64,000 nt of DNA from Parastagonospora avenae f. sp. tritici 18332-5 (lineage: Eukaryota; Ascomycota; Dothideomycetes; Pleosporales; Phaeosphaeriaceae): the NCBI GenBank assembly GCA_022559985.1, contig JAFJTR010000125.1, positions 1 to 64,000 on the forward strand, written 5' to 3'. The translations under genes and the position numbers were made by a program. Of this stretch, positions 42,257 through 54,375 are shown piece by piece; position 1 is the first letter of the stretch, and each line of letters begins with the position of its first letter. The notes below the pieces were generated by a model. That model was not told the origin of the DNA. It saw only the letters and a list, made by a program, of their open reading frames with translations, and did no database searches.

Positions 42257-43573
42257 TCAAATATGGGGCATGTACTGTGACCAGGATACCACTTGGTATA
42301 CGTCTGGCGGTACAGATCTCAACGCTACGAAGACTTGCGCAAGCAGACATATCCGAACCGACAAATAGACGAGCACACAAGAGACAGTAAATGCTTCCAC
42401 CGCTTTGAAGATGGTTTCCCGTGTACCAGTATGAAGCTGCCAGTAAAGAATTTGAACAAGTATAACACAGAGTGGCAGAGCTAGGCACATAAGACTACAG
42501 ACACGCCACAGCCATGTTTCGATGACTGTTGAGAAGGGATACTTCCAACCAGCCAGATGGCAAGCACTGAATAGTAGAGTAAAACCGATTAGGGAAAGAA
42601 GGAAGGTTTGGTCGCGCGAGAACCACAAAATCGCTTTTCGAGTTCTGTTGGAAAGGCCTGGAAGGGAGCTCGGTCTTCGTTGCCGGGTCCGTCGAAGGTT
42701 GCGCTCGTCGTCTGGCCACATGGCAATGTTCTTTTGTTCGGACTGGGTTCGAGCTCGCTGTGATGTAGCGGATGTCGTAGAGCGATGACTGCGTTTGGCT
42801 GACTGCGTAGACGAAGATTTGATTGTTCTTCCGGGTCGTATCGTAAAGGGGACATGGATATCGAAAGGTTTATGCCACCAGAAATAGTACATCCCGAAGG
42901 CACAAACGACATAGCCAAGCGTGAATAGCTCTATGGGGGTGATTGTGAGATGGGACGCAACTCGTCCCGCAAGTTGCGTAAGGAACCAAGTGATTTGCAG
43001 GGTGGCGATGGCCTTGAGAAACCAGCTAGCTTTGTTCCTGTCCTCTATCTGCTCGATCTGCAAATCCGTGTGCCTGATGTTGCCATCCCTGCAGTACTTG
43101 GGAAGATTGTCGGCTGTGAGGTATTTGAGTCTCTTATTTGGCATGATTCTGATGCCACCCATGAGAACAAGGTAACTATATAGCAGAGGCCATTCGCAGG
43201 GCTACGAAGCGATCAGCATCGAATAAACCTATTCAATACACGTTAACAAATACACACGTACAAAGTCCGCCATGTCTTCAGTAATAGTAGATATAGTCCT
43301 TGTGAGATCATGAGCGTTCTTCCAGTCTCGAATGGCAATTGAGACGAAGTATTCCGGCGCAGCGAGCGCGAGCACAAAATACATGATCTTATTTCTCAAG
43401 ACTGCTTGTCCACTCTTCACAGTCTTCGGATCCGGTATGTTGATGTGTAGAGCATCCCATGTGCAAATCAGAACCGTGGATACGCAACTGTACAGAAGAG
43501 TAAAAGTTCCGGTCGTAGAAGGTCCTGAGACCCACCCAACGTGGTCACCCTGAGCTGGTTGTATAGTCGACAT
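42257..43573 (-). CDS. Multi-pass membrane protein, fungal family of unknown function
   Basis: Exons 43573-43256 and 43201-42257 encode 420 residues. The start resembles a common fungal group: a first helix reading FTLLYSCVSTVLICTWDALHINIP, then an APEYFVSIAI stretch. Later segments include TITPIELFTLGYVVCAFGMYYFWWHKPFDI, a basic hydrophilic loop of about 70 residues, and three or four more helices. The APE and YFWWHKP motifs recur in many uncharacterised ascomycete proteins. Function is unknown. The intron donor (CGT/GTGTAT) is weak but preserves the frame and the family sequence. It lies next to the rhodopsin-like gene on the same strand. Confidence 0.75.
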
Positions 43574-44727
43574 AAGGACACTTCACCTAAGAAGGCTTCA
43601 CACAAGCAAGCGCCGCGACGAGAATATCTCGACATTCATTGCGGGGTCGAGCTGAACATGAGTGCAGCTGCCAACTGGACAGGCCGTTCAGCCCTGGTCC
43701 TACATATCGTACAGCAGTGATTGACCCCGGCACGACCAATAGGAGCGAAACTAGTAGATACTCGATCAAAATTTAGTGATATCGGACTGTCAAACGAGAT
43801 TCGCAGAAAGTGCCAAGAGCTTACAGAACGCGTCGCAGCTCTGGGCATTCCGAAGTAACTTCCAAAGGCACAGGCTCTAATGGTACGGACATAAAGTATT
43901 GTAGCAAGATAGTTCTACGAAGGATATTGGACAAAGAAAGAGACACGTGAGCGGGCGAGATGATGACGATGGTAACGTCGGAGAATAAGGCTGATGCGGC
44001 GACTTAGGTACGTTGCATGAGAAAGGTGGAGTGGCCGGCGGAGGCTATGCATGATGTTTTGTATTGCCCAGGAATAATGGAACGTCGTATTAGGAAAGGC
44101 GGCCACGCGGTTTCGTCATGATGAGAGAACTTCAAACTCGCTGGAGGCAGGATAGTGAAACCAAGAATCTGGTGCGATGAGAAAGCAAAACTGCGTCGAG
44201 AGTGAATGTGAATATTCCCTCGAAGCTGGTATATTGCATGAAATTGCGAATGTTCCAGCGAGGTGATCCATGATGATGCTCGTGTACGATCGGTTATTAA
44301 TAGTCTATAGCGCGGTGGCACGGCGAAAATGAAATGGCTTTCCTGGCGACCACTCCATGTACGGTTAGTGCATGGAAGCTAGCACATGCACCAGCGCCCC
44401 CCTACCACCCAGAGAGCTCCTATCCACCTCAACACCATCCTCAATCGCTACCGAGTCCTCTTCCACCTCTTCTAATTCACTCATCCCTTCGTTAGTCGCT
44501 CGTTTTGAGACGGAGGAGTTTTATCGAGTCGCCCGGGTCGCCCTTTCCGCCTCTCGCTTCCGTACGCGTAATCGCCCTTGTTGACATCCCGACGCAACAC
44601 CAAATTCTCGTTGCACTACGGCTACCACGACGTGATCCTTCCGCCCTCTCCCCGCGTCATAATCGACCCTGCAGGGCCTCGCCTCTTTCAGACCCATTCA
44701 CCACCGCAATAAACTCTCGTTGTCAGT
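43574..44727. promoter_or_regulatory. Divergent upstream region
   Basis: 1154 bp between the divergent membrane-protein gene and the DUF7137-like gene. The last 350 bp are C-rich with few purines, like a long 5' leader. No gene is recognised. Confidence 0.4.
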
Positions 44728-45675
44728 ATGAGGCCATCGCAGCTGTTCGCGGCCGTCGTGGCAATGTCGTCTGTCACCACCGCCCTGTCTGGTGCTTTTG
44801 ACAACATACACGCCATCAGCGACGCAAAGAATGTTCTTTTCGGACGACAGGATAACAACAACAATAACAACAACAATGGTGCGTTGAGTTGAGTACTTTC
44901 TGGGGGACACTACTGACTTTGACTTCAGACAACAAGGATGCATCATCACAAGCACCACAAAGCTCGGACAAGCCTACGCCAACACAAAGTGGTAACAACA
45001 ACAATGATAACAAGGCTTCAACCACCGCAAAAGCAAGCGGCTCAGGGAAGGCTTCGGATTCGGGCGGCAAGACGACAGGCAAGCCCAACAAGACATACGA
45101 TCCCCGGTTACCAGCCGGAGGCATCTCCATGATCACCCCCAACGCTCTTGCCGGCGATCAGTTCTACAAAGTTGGCCAATACGTTACCTTTGCCTGGAAC
45201 TACACATCTCTCTCCGTCACCCCGTCTGCCATCGACATCCTCGCCTCCTGCTCGGCAAACCAGGCCACATACACCATCGCCGTCAACCAGTCAGCGCAAG
45301 AGACCAAGATTGTGTGGGACACGAAGAACACGCCAGATGGCCAGGCACCTTTCCTGACCGAGAAGTACACGCTCCTCATCTACGATGCTGAGTCAAGTGT
45401 CACTGCCGCGCCTCGCGCCGGATACCTCGGCGTCTTCAACCAGTTCACCTTTGGCATGTACACACCGCAGCCCTACGTGCCCTGGAATGGTAAGCTACAC
45501 GTCTCCTCACCAGACTACTTTCAACTAACATGCTGCAGAATATCAATGCGCAAACTGTGTCAAGAACGGCGGCCTTTCACTCTCCGAGAAAAGCGCGCTC
45601 AAGGTCATGCTCATCACCTCCGGCACGACCGTCGCCTCCCTCGTCTACTTCGCCCACAACTTTGGGCTGTGGTAG
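44728..45675 (+). CDS. Cell-surface protein, DUF7137-like, possibly GPI-anchored
   Basis: Exons 44728-44878, 44929-45489 and 45539-45675 encode 282 residues. The N-terminus is a signal peptide (LFAAVVAMSSVTTALS). Next is a low-complexity part with Asn runs of up to seven and many Ser, Thr and Lys, which is probably disordered. A folded domain begins at PAGGISMITPNALAGDQFYKVGQ and includes VTFAWNYTSL, LTEKYTLLIYDAE and FGMYTPQPY. Two Cys follow in YQCANCVKNGG. The C-terminus is hydrophobic (MLITSGTTVASLVYFAHNFGLW), consistent with a GPI signal or membrane anchor. The order matches DUF7137 proteins as I know them; no biochemical role is known. Confidence 0.75.
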
Positions 45676-46451
45676 TACCAGATCGAATCTCGCACCTCGT
45701 ACACTCTCCGATTTACGACGCACGGCATTCCTTTACACTTCACACCTGTCCATATATACACACTCCTTTACGTGATTTGGAAGAAAGCATTGGGGCGCAA
45801 GCACTTGGCATGGCGCAAACATTCACAGTCCTTCGAGAAAGAAAACTTGCTTTGAAAGTACGGCGTTGGGGTGGCTTAACGGGGAGCATTTACAGGCATC
45901 ATCATTTTTACACTCACAGACAAGGTTATAATCTGCGCGAAAAGAAGTTGGACCATGCTGGCCACGGGTGATCTGGGCAGGCAGTAATTTTCTGGTGTTG
46001 GATATATGTCACGATGTGAAGGATGGCCGATGTAGCATTACTGTCAATACGAACGCATTACACGTGAACAAAATTTGGAAGTGTGCAAGATGCATGCTTT
46101 GTGACTTGGCGGGAATGTATCTCATCACCGAGGAGCATGCTTATCCCGCCTGTATCATGTTAATACCAACGAATGAATAAAGTCGATTTGGACCTACATA
46201 GTATGAATTGACATGTGCATCGACGAGGCTGCGTGGCTGCAGACCGTGCGTACACATTGGACGATTTGAGTGCCCAACTTTCCGCTACTTGTCCGTGAAA
46301 CACATCGCCATTGCTGGAAATAAACATAGATTTGAAATCTAAGATACTCTCGCCAAAAGGCGCTAGTATATTGCCAATCCTGTTGATACATTCTCGCCAC
46401 CCAGAACGCCTCGCTGAATGCTCCCTGTATACCCCTCAAGACCCTATTGCC
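45676..46451. other. 3' intergenic between convergent genes
   Basis: 776 bp between convergent gene ends. No gene or structured element is recognised. Confidence 0.45.
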
Positions 46452-47866
46452 CTAAACCTCCACTCCCTCCGCGCGCTTCCTAAACGCATCCCTCCTCTCT
46501 GCCTCACCATCCGGCTCCTTGCCCGCCGCCTCGATAACATCCACACGCTGGCCCTCCTCCACCATATCCACGCGTCCCGGGCGTCTCGGCCGAATACTCG
46601 TCTTCTGGATAATCGGGTAAAAGTACGCAGCCTTCTGCATCTTGCCCATGCGGAACTGCGTATCCTGATGTTTCTCAGGGTCATGCAGGGCCAGCGCGAC
46701 CACGTCGCCGTAGTGATCGACCGTGTCGCCGACTTGCTGGCTCGTCTCGTATGTGCGTATGTTCTCGAATTTGAAGCTCTTGCGGATGTTGCCGTCTTCG
46801 TCAGGCTCAGCTGTGTCGAAGTCGACAGAGGCTTCATTGGTGGGGTCGTTCGTGGTGAAGTTGCGCTTTATGCCGGCAATCTTTGATTTCGAGGGAGGGA
46901 GGAAGAATTCGAATTGGTAGCGCGGGATGGGCATCGATGCGGTTGGGTCGGATTTGTGGGCTTCGCGCTCGGCGAGGTAGGTTTCTTGGTCTTTGATTGT
47001 CTGCCCGGCTGGCCGCAGCAGAGCGACGTCGAGACGCGGGTCGTATGATGGGTCGAGTGGGTTGTTGATGGGCGGTGCCATGTACTTGAAGACCATGTAT
47101 GCGCCGGTGTCGGGCGTGGCGTCCCAGTCTGGCAGTAATGGATATGAGTCCAGGAGCTTGAGGCTGGGGTTCTTCGGGTTCTTTGGGACTTTCCAGGCTG
47201 CACGCTCTTCTGGTGTAGTATCTGCGCCTCGCAAGTTCTCGGCGCTATCTTGTCCATTGTAGGCGTCCGCTGGGTAGGCGATGTTGAAGCCCTTGACAAT
47301 ATGTCGCGCGATGTTGATGGGATCGTCAACTGAGGTATCGCCGCCTCTCCGCTTCTTGCGAATGCGCATTGTGTTGGACGAGCTACTAGACTCGAACTTC
47401 ATGCCACCCGTCGTATGCGATGTGCTGTACTCTGTTCTTCTCAGGAAAGAGGTCCCTGTTGCTGTGACATTGCTGCCCTTGCCCAGCATATTCGGTGCTC
47501 GCATGAGCGCTTTGTCGGCGGCACTCAGCGGTGGTGGGTGAGGCATCGCCTGAATAGCTGTACGACGCGTCAGCTGCCGCGATCGATGCACGTACAATGG
47601 CTCTGCATACCTGATTCGTCTCCATCAAAGACCTTGGGAATACCAACCAGGTCGATTGGCATTCCCAGCTCAGCGTCCGCCTCAATGTTCAGCGGCTGCT
47701 CGCGCGCAAGTCTCGACGCATAACCGGCCGAAGTGTATTGTCCGCTTGAAAGACCCGTGTTTGGAATGTCGAGCAGCTTGGGAGGACATGGCGGCGGAGG
47801 AAGCGTGTTCAAATATCGGACCCTTGCAATGTAATCCTGGTGGACTACGTTTCGCCCGGAGCTCAT
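46452..47866 (-). CDS. PAF1: RNA polymerase II-associated factor 1 (Paf1 complex)
   Basis: Exons 47866-47611 and 47557-46452 encode 453 residues. The start, QDYIARVRYLNTLPPPPCPPKLLDIP, is the Paf1 signature. The core continues with KALMRAPNML, SFLRRTEY, then PIPRYQFEFFLPP and RKSFKFENIRTYE. The C-terminus is basic and lacks long acidic runs. Paf1 scaffolds the complex that travels with Pol II and promotes histone H2B ubiquitination and H3 methylation during elongation. The gene shares its strand with ERG25 upstream, but they are separated by 574 bp. Confidence 0.94.
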
Positions 47867-48440
47867 GATGTCGTTTCTGGAGTTGTTAGAGCTGTGTGGG
47901 CGCGGGTTTGGGTTGTTCGAGCGTGGTCAAAGAAAGTTGCAGGAGAGCTCGAGATGCCGACGCGCCGGAAAATCGGTTGACCTTCACCGCGCCAAGACCT
48001 AGGGATAGCGCGACTATTTCACCTCGACGTTCGACCAGCAAGCAGACTTGGAGATGGTCTTCAGCCTTTTGTTGGGCCAGATATCACTCACAAATCACAC
48101 ACATTGCATTCACATTTCATTTCAGTAATATGCACCTAATCACTGAAAAGTACCAAATATCAACTGTAACGATCGTGATGAGTATTAAGTATAAGTGTCT
48201 ATGTGAACCCCGTCGTATTTACAATCCTCTTCCACCCATTATCGAGGGTTCATAGGCTTTGGTGATGCCTCAAAGGGCATTTCTATCGCAACAGTCTAAT
48301 CAAACGCCATTTCCAGGTCAACTCAAACCTCGATGCTCTGAGCAGGTCGCTCTTAGATGACTCAAACCATCTGATAAGCATCGTCTTTCCGCGACTGGGC
48401 GCTTGAGGCTTTCTTCGTGCACAACTCGCTCGCCCCTCGT
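47867..48440. other. Intergenic between ERG25 and PAF1
   Basis: 574 bp including the PAF1 promoter and the ERG25 3' end. No particular site is called. Confidence 0.45.
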
Positions 48441-49368
48441 TTACTGGGCCTTCCTGGCCTTGGCGAGCTTCTTTTCCCTCCTCTTCTTGGAGGCCTCGGC
48501 ACCAGCCTCGGTGTCAAGGACAAAGTCCCACCACCTGAAGCTGCTGGCGTAGTTGCCAATGAACTTCTCGTGGTGAACGTCGTGGTGCTCGGCGCCGGCC
48601 CAGAAGGGAAGGAAGTGGTGCAGAGACCAAGGGAACTCGTAACCGCTGTGGGCATCGATGGCTTGGAAGAGACGGAGCGCAATCCAGATGTACATTGTCA
48701 TGATGTGAAGGTCCTTGGAGATGGCGCACCAGAGAATGGGGCAGCCGACACTTCCGAATCCCAGAACCATGACCTCGATGGGGGAGGCGTATTCAGCAGC
48801 AAGACCAAAAGGTGCGGAATACTGGTGGTGGATCTTGTGGATGTTCTTGTATAGGAATGGAATGGCGTGCATGGCGCGATGCGCCCAGTAGTGCCAAGTG
48901 TCCTCCATGACGAAGAAGATGGCAATCTGGTAGGCCATTTTGAACAGACTAGGGAACGGTACGGAGGTCTGGAGGCCAAAGAACTGGCACATGGGGTGGA
49001 AAAGCCAGATCTGGGGGAGCTCGACAGTGAAGTGGGAGAGGAGGACGAGGAGAGCGCATTGTGTTTGTTCCCAGGCGGTAGGAATTTTGTGCTGTTTCGA
49101 GTCAGCCTCGGTACTGAACAAGAAGTAGCAAAGTACGCACCTCTTGGATCTTGTACTTCCTGAAGTACGGGATCTGGTCGACGATGATCCAGGGGAGTGA
49201 TCGCCCGAAGTAGAGGGTTTCGTGCCAAACGAATGACATGATTCCCGTCGCCAGGACATCGTTGCCGATCCAGGCGTACCATGCGAGCCACATCTGCTCC
49301 AGGAAGTTGAGCTGGACGTTGTACTTTGAGATCTCCTCAAAGGAGCCCCAGTAAGTATCCTGCGCCAT
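48441..49368 (-). CDS. ERG25: C-4 methylsterol oxidase
   Basis: Exons 49368-49141 and 49091-48441 encode 292 residues. The fatty-acid hydroxylase superfamily histidine boxes are present: HRAMH, HKIHHQY and HHDVHH, which bind the di-iron centre. Hydrophobic helices (e.g. IGNDVLATGIMSFVWHE and LLVLLSHFTVELPQIWLF) anchor it in the ER. The C-terminus is Lys/Arg-rich (KKRREKKLAKARK). The enzyme removes the C-4 methyl groups with Erg26 and Erg27 on the way to ergosterol. A possible extra 5' exon ends at an acceptor just upstream (CTCCTCAG/GAACGG), which would add NGTSVLTP before the chosen Met. The true start may therefore lie further upstream. Confidence 0.93.
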
Positions 49369-50586
49369 GGGCGTCAGGACCGAAGTTCCGTTCCTGAGGA
49401 GCTGTCAGTACGAAACACTTCACGATCAAGGATGATCGGGGTCCTACATTTTGGGTGCCGCGATGAGAAAACAACAGCAAAATGAAATTATACCAATGCG
49501 GTAGGGTGAATGAAGGAACGACTTGTGTAGTTGGAGGTGGTTGTAGGTGTCAAAGTGCGCAGCTCAGAGGGTACAAGAAGGCGCAAAGGAGGCAAATTAA
49601 AATGGAGCTGTTGGGTGCAGATCCGCATCCGCACCACTTTGCTGTGCTCAGGGACAGGACGTTCCGGCCTCCTAGGCCCTGCCAAGCCCCGCGCCTTCCC
49701 CGATGCAGCTTACATTTCACCCAATCAATCGCATCTCTGTACTTCACCTGCAAGGGCGCTCTCACCGCCTGCCGTTTCGTGGGGAGATACCGGCGCTGCG
49801 GCACCCATCTTGCCGCATGGTTTGACAAGACTCGAGATGGATTTTCCATCATGGCCGTGATGGTCATGTCACTGTCGGCCCACGTCCCGCTGCACATGCC
49901 GATGCACCCCTTTGTCGCATTCCGTGCGGCTTGCGCACGTTTGCGGCGGAGTCATGGTCGACATTCGGGGATGACGCGGTCGAATGATCGCAGCACCTGA
50001 TCGCGTATAGTTAGTAAGCTCTACTCGCGAGCCTTGCCTAGACTGTGGACATAGCTTGATAGCCTTTCAACGACAGTGTTCTATAGATCGATGGCTCGTA
50101 GGAGCTATGTGGAAGTCTCTGTCAAGCTTTCAAGTGTCAATTTACTCACTACATGTCACACGTTCTTCTTGCTCTCTTCTGTGAGCATGCCTAAGCTGCA
50201 CCGTCTTAATGACATTTTCGCTCGACTTGATCTCAATATTGATGTACAGGTCATGTGTTCAAGATTTCACGGCATCTCTTTATGTCGCACTATAGTCCGC
50301 CCCTGTGGCTACCCGTCTGTTCACTGACCTGGTGAGGACCGGCGTATTGCCTGCTCCAGTTCAGGAACTCCTCGAACTGCTTCAGCTTCCGATAATTCAA
50401 ACTTTGTGAACGTCGTAGTAATGGGGTACAGCACTGCGACTAAGGTCGTTGGGGGCATGCTCGATTACAACTCCAGATAATGACCAAGCGTGGAGGGAAG
50501 TAGCATGATTCAGAAAGAAAGGATTAACACCGATATCTTCGCAATTGCATACAGTAGATATGCACACAACAGCCTCTCAATGCACT
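49369..50586. other. Intergenic, upstream of ERG25
   Basis: About 1.2 kb. The part near ERG25 may hold its first exon or leader. Nothing else is recognised. Confidence 0.4.
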
Positions 50587-51700
50587 TCACTTCCTCCACC
50601 AAACCCGCCTACGAATCATCACCAACCAACCTACCTCCCGCTCAAGCCGCTCTCTCGCCCTCCTATCATTACCGTCGCGCGCACGAGCCGCGATTTGTGC
50701 CTCGCATGTCTCCGCCGCTTCTTCTTCCTGTCTGCGTCGCGCGTCTGCTTGTTCCCGCGCTGTCTCATAGATCCCGCACGCTACGTGATACGTTTTCCAC
50801 TCCATCTGCACATAAGCATACGCCAAGTCATATACCCGACACTGAACAGGGTTTTCTGAGGAATTCGTATGCTTCGTTTACCTGTGTTTGTAAGCTGGTT
50901 TTGTAAGTTGTATGGAAGGGATAAAATCATCTTCCGGAACGTGGAATTGTCGTTTGGCTGTTGTTTGTCTAGGTGGTTGTGCAGTGCAGTGTTAGGGCAT
51001 GAGACGCTTTTTGGATGGCGGCTGAAGATGCGGTTTGGCTCAATTCGAGGTCTGAGTGGTAGTCTCGTCTTGCTGGTCCGATTGGAGGGCTTGGTTGGCG
51101 GGCCGCTCTTGGTAATGGTGGAGTGTCAGGCCGTGGTGGTGTAGCAACAGCAGGAGGAGCCTCTTCTCTCCGACCTTGCTCTTGGTCTCGAAGATTCTCC
51201 CTGTCTATGCGTTGTCTTCTTGGCATTTCGTGTCGCGACAGCCCCACGAATACAAGCCCAAATGTAGCCGCGTAGCCAAGTTCCGAATTGCGTCTCGAAG
51301 GCAATGACCACAATGATGACAAACAAGCTTATCAATCTATCTGTCTGTCCTAAGTTGCCCGATAAAAGTCACATATAGAGCAAGTTTGTGGAGCAAAGCG
51401 TGAGGTACATGAAAGGACTAGGGCGTTCCAAATCGTCGGCCCATGTTATGAGCATCAAAGCGCATATGATGATGTTACAGATCGAGAGGAACGACAGGCT
51501 TGGAAAAGAAGGTGCACTCATCGTGATGATTGATAAACGGTGTAGATGAGTGATGAGCGACGATTGCAGCTTCTGGTGCACGAACAAGAGAATTTGGGAT
51601 ATGACTGCACCTACAGAAGCGATTCCGATCTTTAGTGCTGTCAAAAGCGACAAACAAGCAGAGACAAAAATCTCGCCACCAAGTTTGTCTATAACTGAGA
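50587..51700 (-). CDS. Possible multi-exon gene for a membrane protein, structure unresolved
   Basis: Three stretches look coding. The first (51700-51369) reads IDKLGGEIFVSACLSLLTALKIG, then a helical hydrophobic series including LSFLSICNIIICALMLITWA. The second contains ISLFVIIVVIAFETQFGTWL. A 72-bp intron with donor CAT/GTACCT near 51409 and acceptor GATAG near 51337 would join them in frame. The last (50826-50587) is a charged helix starting VYDLAYAYVQMEWKTYH and ending basic. The connection to that third part is not solved, and a proline-rich frame in between may be an exon or a shadow. The exact start is also unknown. The family is not recognised. Confidence 0.3.
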
Positions 51701-52278
51701 CATGGATTTGTTGTCATGAGATGTGGAACAAATAAACTGGAGGAATGCGCCAGAGACGCAGCGGAGATACGAGAACTCACGATCAACACATGAGTGTTCG
51801 ACAAGACAGGGTGAAGGAAACAGAGAAACGGATAAGAGACTTTTGAAAAACGCAGAGTTGAAAGGAAAAGAGGTAGAAGTGGGAGTAATTGTACATATTG
51901 AGACGCGGCTAGTGTACGGCGCGTGTTACTGCAAGACGCTCTATCGTAGTAGACAACCAGAGCATAGCTGTATCAAGCCATGTTGTGTCATCTCATAACT
52001 AGCCACAAAGCAGCTGTCGAGTTCAGCCCATCAATCCTCGTAACGATCATGCCGGTGGTCTTCACCGTGATAATGTCCCGGCACCTGCTGCTCGCAATCA
52101 TAACCAACCTGTAGCAACCCGCCATAAACCCATAACCATGTTGTGCAATACAAAAGTAGAAGAGAAACCAAAGAAAGTACCGGAATGATAGCCAGGGCTA
52201 GAGCTCCCTTTGCGCCTAAATGCTCACGATGGGCTCTTCCGCCTTTTGGGCAGCCTCACCAACACCCTTCTCCCCATC
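51701..52278. other. Intergenic, 3' of the Cid1-like gene
   Basis: 578 bp that may include the 5' end of the unresolved membrane-protein gene. Nothing else is recognised. Confidence 0.4.
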
Positions 52279-54375
52279 CTAAACATCAAGATCCTCCATA
52301 CCTGTCTTTTTGACCTCCTCTTTTGGCGGCGGAGCAGCCTCGATGACCTCGTCAAAGATGTCTCCCTCTGAGGGTTGCATGCCCTTGCCGACAGCGGACA
52401 AGATCCTCCAAGCCCGACGGAATTCGTCTCGGATGGCCACGATCCCGCGATGTGTGACAGTCCTTGCGACATTGTGGTCTAACTCGAAGGGATCTTCGAT
52501 GGCGAACAGGTACCGATTCGTGACTTTCTTCTCCGCCGTGATAGTGGTCTTTGCACTGACCCAGCCCTTGTCCTGCTTTGTCCGGATGCCACCAAGCGTG
52601 CGTAGAGACAGCACCTCGTTTGTCCAGTAGAATTGCGGTGCACGGAGGCCTTGGTTGTTGTACTGCGGAAGAGAAGCATAGTACTGAAAGAAGCCACGAA
52701 GCAGATCGCCAAGTGACTGTCTGTTCTGTGAGAGCCGGCCTGACTGTGCAGCTTGCATGATTTCCTGCTCGTTGCGCCAAAATCGAACTGTGTACCCGGC
52801 CACTGTAGAGCCTTTCAAGAAGCTCTCGATCTCACTGGTGTCTTTGGGCTGCGGTATCGCGTGCTGAAGATTCGGACAGACGGGAGGGTGAACAACGTTG
52901 ACCAGGTAGTGTAGGACCATCAAAACCCACCCATATGATGACAGGGTGCCAGAGTAGGAGCTGTTGATCTTGCGGCGTTTAGCCCATGACTTGACGAAAA
53001 GGACTATTAGGCGGACGCGCGGATCAGTCAACGAGTAGCAACGCAGCATGTGTGTGTTATGTATGCCAAGTGGATTCTCGAAGTTGATATCGCACTGAAT
53101 TCCTACGCCTTCTTTTGGAAAGTCGAGAGGGCCAAGGACCTTTTCACGCATCCACGCTTTCTCAGTGCGAGGCTGTTGTTGCTGCTGCTGCTGTTTCGGA
53201 GGACTCTCTTTTGCAGGCTCAACCGGTGCATGTTCTGTTGGGGTTAGGGGAGCATCAGTCTTGGTGGTCTGCGCGGTAGCACGCGGCTTAGATGGTGCTC
53301 TCTTCTTCTTTTTGGGGCCAGCACCAAGCTCAGGAAAGTCATCCCCAATTCCAGGGTTTTCGGCTTGGGGACGAGCGTCCGATGGCTGCTCTCCAACATT
53401 CAGAGGTGCCTTGGGTTGCGGTGAGGGCTCCGGTGGAGCATCTGTAGGGTACTGTTCCGCTTCAGGCATTTCATCCCACTTCTTGCGTTCCTCACACAGG
53501 GCAGTGTAGAGCTCTTCTGTTGGAGACTGACACACTTTCAATATGGGTACTCGTGTTCGGGTAAGCAGACGGCCGCCCATCTTTGCGTCTAGAACTGCCT
53601 GCTCGAGTAAGCGCGGAATGTCGCGGTCAATTCCGATCTGATCTGCTTGAGACGGCTCTTTCCATCCTGGCACAACAGCAAGGTCCATGTCCGAACCGGG
53701 CAATCCAAAGCCGGAAGCTAAACTACCAAAGCCAACCAGCGAGATGGTCTCGATGTCTCCGGTGGACGGGTAACCCTCTTTGAATGCTTGCTGGAAAACA
53801 CCTTCTAGTCGAGATCTGAACGATTCCTTCTCTTCGAATTCGGCCAAGCTCATTTCGACACGTGGGACCTCTTCGGCAGCCAACCTGTCTAAGTACTCTA
53901 TCTGCACCATTGGGTTCTCCCTGGGTTGATTGACATGGGGCCGAGACTGGTATGCGTCCTGTGACCTAGGCTGATAAAGTTGCCCGGTACCGCCGCGGCC
54001 TCGACCTCGAACATTGGGAGCTTGTCCGCCTGCATTGGGTGTAGGCCCTCCTTGTGGTGCACCGGGGTTTTGTCGGTTATGAGGTGCATTTTGATACCCA
54101 TTTTGGCGATAGCCTCGACCTCGAAAGTCTGCTGGTCCGCCGCGCCCATGAACTCCAGGCGAAGGCGGAGGGACTTGTTGGCGTTGGCTGTGGCCTTGAA
54201 CAGGTCGGTCCTGGTAACTGCCGCGTCCATAGCCATAACCACGTCCCCGTCCACGTCCGCGGGTTGATTGGGCGTTGTTGTTAGCTTGATCGTCACCAAT
54301 CTTGACATTCCCAAGGATCATGCCACGCAGCTGATTCTCTAGACCACTGGTCGGTGGCTCATGTTTCTGCTCCAT
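52279..54375 (-). CDS. Cid1-like non-canonical poly(A)/poly(U) polymerase
   Basis: An intronless frame of 698 residues. Residues 1-150 are Gly/Arg/Gln-rich with RGRGRGRG and RGRGRGG, an RNA-binding low-complexity tail. The nucleotidyltransferase core begins at SLVGFGSLASGFGLPGSDMDL, with catalytic Asp229 and Asp231. The third catalytic Asp is Asp429 in IQCDINFENPLGIHNT. Between the VPILKV strand (about 276-281) and that Asp lies an insert of about 140 residues rich in Pro, Lys, Ala and Gln. The PAP-associated domain follows with YSGTLSSYGWVLMVLHYL. Relatives (Cid1, Caf-type TUTases) add U or A to RNA 3' ends. Nucleotide choice cannot be told. It diverges from the TFIIF alpha gene. Confidence 0.88.
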   Translation of the reverse strand: MEQKHEPPTSGLENQLRGMILGNVKIGDDQANNNAQSTRGRGRGRGYGYGRGSYQDRPVQGHSQRQQVPPPSPGVHGRGGPADFRGRGYRQNGYQNAPHNRQNPGAPQGGPTPNAGGQAPNVRGRGRGGTGQLYQPRSQDAYQSRPHVNQPRENPMVQIEYLDRLAAEEVPRVEMSLAEFEEKESFRSRLEGVFQQAFKEGYPSTGDIETISLVGFGSLASGFGLPGSDMDLAVVPGWKEPSQADQIGIDRDIPRLLEQAVLDAKMGGRLLTRTRVPILKVCQSPTEELYTALCEERKKWDEMPEAEQYPTDAPPEPSPQPKAPLNVGEQPSDARPQAENPGIGDDFPELGAGPKKKKRAPSKPRATAQTTKTDAPLTPTEHAPVEPAKESPPKQQQQQQQPRTEKAWMREKVLGPLDFPKEGVGIQCDINFENPLGIHNTHMLRCYSLTDPRVRLIVLFVKSWAKRRKINSSYSGTLSSYGWVLMVLHYLVNVVHPPVCPNLQHAIPQPKDTSEIESFLKGSTVAGYTVRFWRNEQEIMQAAQSGRLSQNRQSLGDLLRGFFQYYASLPQYNNQGLRAPQFYWTNEVLSLRTLGGIRTKQDKGWVSAKTTITAEKKVTNRYLFAIEDPFELDHNVARTVTHRGIVAIRDEFRRAWRILSAVGKGMQPSEGDIFDEVIEAAPPPKEEVKKTGMEDLDV

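Noticed and set aside
50490..50906. 138-residue plus-strand frame
   Set aside because: It is the antisense shadow of the charged minus-strand exon at 50587-50826, and its Ser/Pro/His-rich composition fits a shadow.
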